Source of the DNA: Areca catechu
Lineage: Eukaryota > Streptophyta > Magnoliopsida > Arecales > Arecaceae
Assembly: GCA_021397845.1 (NCBI GenBank)
Contig: CM038050.1
Location: 143,901,980 to 143,965,979 of the forward strand
Direction: 5' to 3'
DNA length: 64,000 nt
Positions 56,805-64,000 of the stretch are shown here, in pieces. Position 1 is the stretch's first letter. The number at the start of each line of letters is the position of its first letter. Made by a program: the position numbers and the translations under genes. A model generated the notes under the pieces. That model was not told the DNA's origin. It did no database searches and worked only from the letters and a program-made list of their open reading frames with translations.

Positions 56805-58238
56805 CATCCTTGTGGGATACTAGTTATGAACCATTTTTGGAGTTTTATGAAATTCCACTTTCGAGCCAACTCAAACCTGTTGTGTCGACTCTACCAGAAT
56901 CTTGTGATGAAAATGCATATTAGGGTTAATATGTCTGATTTCTGGTTTCTTCATGACAAAGGCATGTTAATGCATTGATGTAAAATTTTGCATATTTGGG
57001 TAATATGTTTAATTTCTATTTTTCATGAAATGCATGTTATCATTTCAAGTATGAAATTATGCATGTTGATTGAACCAAGTAACTGCTCTGGATTGGGGTT
57101 GCGATAGCCGTCTGGTCATAGGAGTAAAGTAGGATGTAAAAAGCCACTCTGCCCATTCTATGGTTTCCTATGGCATGTAAGGGTGCAACTTTGTGGTAAT
57201 TCCCATGAATGAGTGAGGTGAATGGTATTTTACATTAATCATGTCATGTTTTGAATATTAGGGTAATATGCTTGATGACATGAAATGTTCTGCATATGTT
57301 AGAGTTATATGCAATATGTTTATATTTGTTATAAACATAGTTATCATGTTTATGTTTGTACTTGTAGTTATAACTGTAATTATCATGATAGTATTTGGAA
57401 TGTGTTTTTGAGACCATTAAAGCCCTCATAAAAATCATATTTAGTCATAGTAAAAAACTTTATCATGATGCAAAATCGATTAGGGTTTGATCAGCCGATT
57501 GGTGTCTAGGCAAGTGGTTCTAGGAAGGTAAAGGGAATGAGATTTTTAATTGGTTCCGTTGACTAACCTGGCCAATCTAATTGGTGTGTAAGGAAAGCAA
57601 CGGGGGGACCCCCTCACCCTTCCACTCACCTGGCCAATTTGGTCATATCTAAATCTTAATTTGGTAATGCTGATTGGTTAAGTGTACTATATTTTGCCTT
57701 CCTTCATGCTAAGCCAAATTTATGTCAAGACTATAGTAGTTTTGTTGTGCATACACAAGGTCTACTCTAGGATTTGATATAAGATTTGTCTTGGTGCACT
57801 TAGTGCTTTATGGCATGGTTGGAAATGTTGCTTTGTTGTGCATACACAAGGGTAACATTATTCAATCATGGCTATATGGAAATGAAGGGTCCGACTAAAC
57901 TAAGATATTATGGTTTGTTGTGTACACACAAGGCCATAAGTGTCCTAGAGGCAAAGATAATTGTTGAGAATTACACGGGTTGCAATTAGAAAGGTTGTCC
58001 TACCTTTGAACTCATGTGTATTTGTTGTGCATATACAAGGCACTCATGAGGAATAAGGATCTCAAACCCACTAAGAAAACCAGGAAAGGTTTCTCGCTTA
58101 AAATAGTTGAGGGTTATGGTATTTGAAGAAAATAGTGAGAGACATAATTAGATAGAAAGTCCTTATCTAGTTATGGATGTCATCTTGAGTGGTCTGCTGA
58201 TATTGTTCTTTAATTAAATATAGGACATTTATTTTTAT
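56805..58238 (+). other. Leader of element A with four hairpins
   Basis: This 1.4-kb leader has no convincing ORF. From 57741 to 58040 the phrase ttgttgtgcatacacaagg and variants occur four times: stems 57745-57758, 57836-57849, 57918-57931 and 58025-58038. Each stem is TTGTG paired with CACAA (TACAA in the last, one G-U), with a 4-base loop. The blocks between hairpins differ from each other but are conserved in elements D and E. Confidence 0.8.
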
Positions 58239-58391
58239 GGCTTCAAATTTATCATTGCATGGCATCTTGGATGCTAATAAGTTAACCAATTCAAACTATG
58301 TGGACTGTTTGAGGAAGAAAGCTGATGGAGCCTGTTTCATTGCAGCATTTTTGGGCATTGGAAGAAGGATTGCAAGACTTGTCTTGCAAAT
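58239..58391 (+). pseudogene. Collapsed gag of element A
   Basis: ATG 58239 opens MASNLSLHGILDANKLTN and NYVDCLRKK, the gag N-terminus (Trp of the family motif is Cys). At about 58322 the sequence jumps to the zinc-knuckle region; in a shifted frame this reads FHCSIFGHWKKDCKTC, with the first Cys of CX2CX4HX4C lost. About 0.5 kb of gag present in element E is missing, so no capsid could be made. Confidence 0.7.
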
Positions 58392-59640
58392 GTGAAGCTA
58401 GATACAAGTGGTGCATCTAGGGGTTTGTACATGATACAAACCAATTTATCATTGAGTGAATCTATTTCTAATTCATGGGTATTGGATACCACATGTGGGT
58501 CACATATTTGTAAATCTTTACAAGGACTCCACAGAATTAGAAATTTGAAGAAAGGTGACTTCAAATTATATGGGGCAAGTGGAGAACCCGTATATGTTGA
58601 AGCTGTGGACACTTATCTTCTGTTATTACCTTTGGGTAATATCATAAGGTTGGAAGAATGCTACTATGTGCCAAATATTGTAAGAAACATTATTTCTATA
58701 CCCTTGTTGTTACAACAAGGATATGAAATAAGTGTAAAGAGTAGTGGCTGCTCTATTCTTCATAATAATACAATATTTGGGCATGGTTGCTTTGTGAATG
58801 ATCTTCTAACATTAGTACTCAATGATGAAATACTTCTTGTAGATGTCAAGAAGAGAAAAAGAGATAATTTCAATGTCACATATCTCGGGCATTGTTGGTT
58901 AGGTCATATCAGTGAGTCAAGGATAAACAAGTTAGTCAAAGAGGATTACTTTGACCCTGATGATTTTCAATCATTAGGAACTTGTGAGTCTTGCCTCAAA
59001 GAGAAAAATGACCAAGTCTCCATTCACTGGATATGGAGAAAGGGCAACTGAATTGTTAGGTCTAGTGCATACTGATGTATGTGGATCTATGTCAACTCAG
59101 GCTAGAGGAGATATTCTTATTTCATCACTTTTATTGATGATTTACCAAGGTACGGTCATGTGTATCTTATGAAACACAAGTCCGAAGCCTTTGATAAGTT
59201 TAAAGAATTTCAGAGTATGGTTGAAAAACAAACTGGACTTAGTATTAAAGCTCTTCGATCTGATCGAGGAGAAGAATACTTATCTAGTCAGTTCCTAAAC
59301 CATCTAAAAGACAAAGGCATTATTCTGAATAGACCCCTCCTTATACACCCCAGTTAAATGGAGTGGCAGAAAGGAGAAATCGCACCTTATTGGATATGGT
59401 GAGATCCATGATGAGCCTCACAAATCTTTCCATTTCCTTTTGGAGACATGCCTTGGAGACTACAGCATATATATTAAACAGGGTTCCATCTAAGTCAGTA
59501 AGTAGCACTCCATATGAGTTATGGAATGGCAAAAGACCATGTCTTAAGTATTTGAAGATTTGGGGTTGCATGCTTATGTCAAGAATAACTTTAGACATAG
59601 TTAAGTGCTAGAGCTGACAAGTGTTGATTTGTTGGTTATC
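58392..59640 (+). pseudogene. Protease and integrase of element A
   Basis: 58392-59051 is an open frame: SNSWVLDTTCGSH marks the protease site region (Asp-Thr-Thr in place of Asp-Ser/Thr-Gly). The integrase zinc finger reads HCWLGHISESRINKL and CESCL. A frameshift near 59010 leads to MTKSPFTGYGERATELLGLVH with TDVCG (first catalytic Asp), another near 59115 to YLMKHKSEAFDKF and LRSDRGEEYLS (second catalytic Asp), and another near 59330 to NGVAERRNRTLLDMV (third catalytic residue region, Glu in AERR) and ILNRVPSKS to about 59580. All three catalytic positions can still be seen, but the frame is broken at least four times. Confidence 0.85.
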
Positions 59641-61500
59641 CAAAAGTAGGTATGGGATACCTTTTTCATAATACTACTGAACAAAAGATAATTGTCAATA
59701 GGCATACTGCATTCTTGGAACAAGAGTTTATCCAAGAAGAATGTAGTGATTCTTCACTTGAGTTATGTGAAGAACAGAACCAACAAACCAATGAGTCTTC
59801 AAATGAAGTTCCTCAACCGGAGGTTCTCATAGATCAAGAACAACCACAATATACACCTTCTCTCCGAAGGTCAAAGAGGGTGCAGCAGGGAGCACCTCTC
59901 ACATATAGCTTTATCATCGAGGATGACAATGAGCTAGTATCATACAGGATGATGATCCTGTGACCTATTCGGAAGCTGTCAAGAGTAAAGACTCGAACAA
60001 ATGGCTTGATACCATGAAATCTGAAATGGACTCTATGTATTGCAATCAGGTTTGGACTCTGGTAGATCCACCTGAAAGAATTAATCCAATTGCGTGTAAA
60101 TGGATCTTCAAGAAGAAGATTGGAGTAGATGGTCAAGTTGAGACCTATAAGGCTAGGCTAGTAGTAAAAGGTTTTAGACAAAAACATGGTGTAGACTATG
60201 ATGAAACCTTTTCTCCAATAGCCATGCTCAAGTCCATTCGGATACTGCTTGCCATAGCAGCATACCATGACTATGAGATCTGGCAAATGGATGTAAAGAC
60301 TACTTTCCTCAATTGAAACCTTGAGGAAGAAGTCTACATGTCACAGCCAAAGGTTTTGTCTCAAGTGGGAGACCAAACTAGGTATGCAAATTAAGAAAGT
60401 CCATTTATGGACTTAAGCAAGCATCGAGGAGTTGGAACATCCATTTTGCTGAAACAATCAAAGGATTTGGTTTTATCAAAAATGTGGATGAACCATGTGT
60501 GTAGAAGAAGACAAGTGGGAGTGCCATTGTTTTCTTAGTTTTGTATGTGGATGACATACTGATCATTGGAAATGATATCCCAATGTTGCAATTGGTTAAA
60601 ACTTGGCTATCATCAAAGTTTTCCATGAAGGATTTGGGAGAAGCATCCTATATACTGGGTATAAGGATCTATAGAGATAGATCAAAAGGATACTAGGCTT
60701 ATCCCAATCCAGGTACATTGACTTAGTGTTGAAGAGATTCAACATGGATGGAAGTAAGAAAGGTTACTTACCTATAAGTCAAGGCATACATCTCTCTAAG
60801 AAGATGTCTCCTAAGACATCAGAAGAAAGAGAGAGGATGGCTATGATTCCTTATGCTTCGGCTATAGGATCGATTATGTATGCCATGTTATGTACCAGGC
60901 CTGATGTTGCTTATGCCTTGGATATAGTGAGCAGGTTTTAGGCAAATACAGGGGAGGATCATTGGAAAGCTATGAAAAATATTCTTAAGTACCTAAGAAG
61001 GACTAAAGATATTTTTCTAGTATATGAAGGATCTGAGTTGAAACTAGAAGGCTATACAAATTCTAGTTTTCAATCAGATCCAGATGATAGCAAATCCACA
61101 TCGGGGTATGTCTTCACCCTGAATGGTGGTGCAGTGAGTTGGAAGAGTACAAAGCAGCCAACAGTAGCTAACTCAGTCATTAAGGCAGAGTACATAGCTG
61201 CTAGTAAAGCCGCAAAGGAAGCTTTCTAGATGAAGAAATTCATCATGGAATTGGGCATGGTTCCTAATGTACAACAGCCAATGCCATTATACTGTGATAA
61301 CACTAAGGCTGTTGTACAAGCTAAGGAACCAAGGTCTCATCATTAGTCCAAGCACATTCTAAGATAGTTCTATCTCATTCGAGAGATTATAGAAAGGCAA
61401 GATGTTGTCATCGAACGAGTTGACACAAAGAACAATATAGCAGACCCATTCACTAAAGCTTTAGCCAAGCAGCAATTAGATCGTCACTTAATTATATGGG
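59641..61500 (+). pseudogene. Reverse transcriptase and RNase H of element A
   Basis: A linker (59652-59950) precedes RT. MDSMYCNQVWTLVDPPE, CKWIFKKKIGVDG, YKARLVVKGF and MDVKTTFLN (59960-60316, first catalytic Asp in QMDVK) are followed by TGA at 60314. Then come GLKQASRSWN-like sequence, the intact active site LYVDDILIIGN (60541-60573), MKDLGEASYILGI, and KRFNMDGSKKGYLP onward (60726-60941). RNase H follows: VYEGSELKLEGYTNSSFQSD and AEYIAASKAAKEAF (60972-61229), then LYCDNTKAV and the ADPFTKAL end near 61460. Stops near 60314, 60505, 60939 and 61228 and a frameshift near 60690 disable it. Two of the stops fit C-to-T change (TGG to TAG, CAG to TAG). Confidence 0.9.
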
Positions 61501-61530
61501 CACAAAATACAAGGGCGATTGGGTTTAGTG

Positions 61531-61542
61531 CAAGTGGGAGTT
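61531..61542 (+). other. Polypurine tract of element A
   Basis: caagtgggagtt directly precedes the LTR start TGATAGAAAAG. The same tract in element E reads caagtgggaga. Confidence 0.8.
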
Positions 61543-64000
61543 TGATAGAAAAGTATCCTAAGAGTCAATCATTATGAGGCCTTTTTGTAAACTTCCAGCA
61601 CATGTATGACATACTTTCATATTAATAGAGGCATTTGATTCATCATATATTGCTGTGTCATGTTTTTATTGATTATGATGAACCCCATAGAGTAGGGCAA
61701 TGGAATTAGGGTTATGATGGAGTTCATAATAGTGAGACCTAACTTCCTATAAATCCTAATCTAGAATGTTCCTAGTCATTGGACCATCGATTCGGGGATC
61801 GATGAATTCAATAAGAGTAGCTTATCCTATGTATGCTCAGTTGATGAGGGTGGCTGGTCTCGCAACCACTTGTGTAGAGAAACTAATACAAGGATAAGGG
61901 TGTTCATTAGGTTATGAATACACTGAACTGATCCACACCGGGACTATCTTATGGAGGTCTTACTCCTTGTCAAAAGATAGGTCATAGAGTAGAAGTTGTC
62001 CATGTGATCTTCAAATCTGAGGTACCATGGTTCCTTGTGCACACTAAGCCATACTTTGGTTCATACTCATTCATTCCATTGTGACATGTATGGGGTGTTC
62101 TAGGTATGGTGGAAGGTATATGAAGGATGTGAGTGGACCAACAAGGAATAGATCAATCCTGGTAAGAGGATATGTTATCCCGTGTAATCTCTTCGATGAG
62201 TGACTCAAAGAATCTTTGCAAAGTGGGATGAGATTAGAAGTGGCTTCTAATCAGTATCAGCGGAGTCCTCATGATCGAGCTAAGATTCGATATGATTAAG
62301 TGTTAGGGTTTGATATTTATCCATACCCATCACTTAATTGAGATAATGGGAGATCAAAAGATTGAATTGCACGGTAACTTACTACTGAAGGGTATTTTGA
62401 TAATTTCTACCAATTTTCTTATCTTTCGGATTGGCATGACATGTTGCTAGACGTCAATCTTATCTTGTGGGTTTTTATGAACCAATTGGATTGGTTTCAT
62501 GAGTCAATTCGATGTGTGATTTGAATTGGATAATTAGGTGAGCCGATTTGACCTAATTAGGTCAATCGGGTTCGATCGGATCAAATCGACTCAAACCTAA
62601 ACTTACTGCTGGCTAGATGTGGAACCCAATGGCTCATACATAATAGAGAGTTGGCCAAGGAAGTCACTCATGGTTTAATTAGGGTCATGGGATACTAATT
62701 GGTTAACCAGATTGCATACTAGCATATGTAGGCTAACCCAATTCCTAACCCAATTGGATTGGGTCTGGTTGCTTTCTAATTGAGCTAACCTAATTAAGGG
62801 AAACCTAAATTAGGTTGAGTCCTAAGTGGGGATAGCCAAATCAGAGCTTGATCTGATTTTATTTTGGACTTTTGGACGTTTTATTAAAGAGTCCATTTGA
62901 GTTGGGACTCTAGATGCCAAAATGATACCTTGGCATTCAAAAAGGCCTAGAAGAGTCTATAGTCATCTGATCTGAAAAATATTTATATGGATGGAAAGAG
63001 AACTTAATGTTCTTTCTTTTGACACCCATATTGCATATGCTTTGACCAGTCAAAGGTTGCATGGGGTGTAGATATCGTTGAACACAAAAGGACTCTTGGC
63101 GCCTCTTGGCACGTGGGAAATGAAGATGCGCACAGAAGGACAAGAGTCCTTCTGCATATGAAACACTCCAGTGTTTCATCAAAGGGCACCTTCTCATCTT
63201 ATCCCCATGCCCTTTTGATTTAAATGACCGGTCAAAGGGAATAAGAGGGCGGCATGAAATGGAAAAAAGAGTAGCGCACAGATGAAGAGTCGTGTCTGTT
63301 CATCTACACACGGTTCTGAGGCAGAGTCCTTCTGCTATCAGGACTTTTTTCTTCCCATGGTTTTTAAATCTAAAATGATGCCTCCTTCCATTCTTCTTAA
63401 CCAGTAAATGCCACATGGCACATGGGAATTTAATCTAGAAAGGGAAATAACATAGATAAGACTATTCAATCCTGAAGAGTCTTTTCAGATATGACATAAC
63501 ATATCTGATAAGAGATGTCGGGATGGTTTTCACGCCCCTTGAAATATTATTTAAAGGGGGTATAGTGAAATGAGAGGAAGAGTTTTCGGTCATCAGAAAA
63601 CAGGAATCCCATCTTCCCGAGAGTCTGTCAGTCTGAGTGTTCTTTAACTCCCTCCTTCTTACTTTAGGACAAGACTTGTCTTGTTAATACAAGGTCTTTT
63701 CTACTAGGACAAGGCTTAGTTTTAGGACATAAGTCTAAGGGGTCGTAGAGGAGGTTGTCCTAAAACCAAGAGTGGTTTAGGACTGTGTCCAGAGTGCCCT
63801 ATAGTAAGACAGGGTGTCCTATATTAGTCAAAGGTCAAAAGGCTGACAAAAGAGTCCTGTTGAAGCAAGCAACCCCGGTAGGGATTCTTTCTTGGTACCA
63901 TTCTCATGTGGGTCATCATTGGAGGGCTTGCATTTGTGAGCCTTGTGAAAAGGATTGGATTTCAGTGATCCAGGTATATATTTTGACTTCATTCATATTT
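61543..64000 (+). repeat. 3' LTR of element A (incomplete at window end)
   Basis: It aligns with 54198 to about 56655. About 136 bases and the target duplication lie outside. The palindrome TTGACCTAATTAGGTCAA is kept at 62548-62565. Short frames in it are chance. Confidence 0.85.

Larger units (their letters stand above)
54198..64000 (+). mobile_element. Element A: Ty1/copia retrotransposon, nearly complete but defective
   Basis: The 5' LTR is 54198-56791, PBS 56793-56804, leader with four hairpins, gag remnant, pol 58392-61500, PPT caagtgggagtt (61531-61542), and the 3' LTR begins 61543 and runs off the window (expected end near 64136). RT with Y-V-D-D, RNase H after RT and integrase before RT define Ty1/copia. 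It resembles the Tork/Angela side of the family in motif wording; this is tentative. The two LTRs differ at about one base in ten by eye, so the insertion is not recent. Confidence 0.85.

Noticed and set aside
1..64000. Host gene or gene fragment
   Set aside because: Every coding signal I could identify belongs to a retroelement; other frames are short, lie in LTRs or repeats, or are shadows.

Overview
The window is a block of nuclear heterochromatin-type DNA from a seed plant, most likely an angiosperm with a large, repeat-rich genome. The evidence is the mix of element types: Ty1/copia elements primed from the initiator Met tRNA, Sirevirus-like copia elements with envelope-like ORFs, chromodomain-bearing Ty3/gypsy relatives, an Athila-type gypsy fragment, a Tat-like gypsy element with an antisense gene, a hAT MITE and solo LTRs. 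I cannot name the species; a monocot is possible but unproven. I see no host gene, tRNA, rRNA or CRISPR. Almost every base can be assigned to nested, decayed retrotransposons. Coordinates rest on boundaries read by eye (TG...CA ends, primer-binding sites, polypurine tracts, target-site duplications).

Layout. 1-3260: 3' end of a Sirevirus-like element (S1): envelope-like ORF remnant, several polypurine tracts, and a 1.47-kb LTR carrying a hairpin array. S1 sits in the 3' LTR of chromovirus-like element 'a' (minus strand, up to 27015). Element 'b' (5273-23280, minus, TSD catct/catcc) is nested in 'a'. Element 'g' (7346-17665, plus, perfect TSD gtttc) is nested in 'b'; it is a Tat-like element with no recognisable polymerase, but with tandem-repeat arrays and an antisense, apparently intron-containing gene. 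A solo LTR (19963-21599, perfect TSD cctaa) also lies in 'b', and a hAT MITE (23950-24607, 8-bp TSD) lies in 'a'.

27016-36799 is a minus-strand copia element 'D', split by a plus-strand chromovirus derivative 'c' (27595-34587, TSD atgag/ttgag). Elements a, b and c all lack protease, reverse transcriptase and RNase H, yet keep the integrase tail and chromodomain region, so they look like a non-autonomous family that spread in deleted form.

36800-45320 is a second minus-strand copia element 'E' inserted in the LTR of D. Its own LTR holds a solo LTR (38921-40849, perfect TSD tatag), and its gag holds a 261-bp foldback element with LTR-like ends (43867-44127, perfect TSD cttct). At 45320/45321 E meets, head to head, a plus-strand copy 'F' of the same family (45321-47159). 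F is cut by a second Sirevirus-like element 'S2' (LTR from 47160; envelope-like ORF 51850-53280; second LTR from 54147). Most of the interior of S2 is replaced by an Athila-type fragment 'h' (47868 to about 51811).

54198-64000 is copia element 'A', the most complete copy of the D/E/F family: a 2.6-kb 5' LTR, PBS, a leader with four small hairpins, a collapsed gag, a frameshifted pol, a PPT, and a 3' LTR running off the window.

The most striking unexplained signals are two families of repeated small stem-loops. One, in the copia leader, is kept in three copies with compensatory base changes. The other is in the Sirevirus LTR. Next are the pol-less chromovirus family and the integrase-style foldback element.
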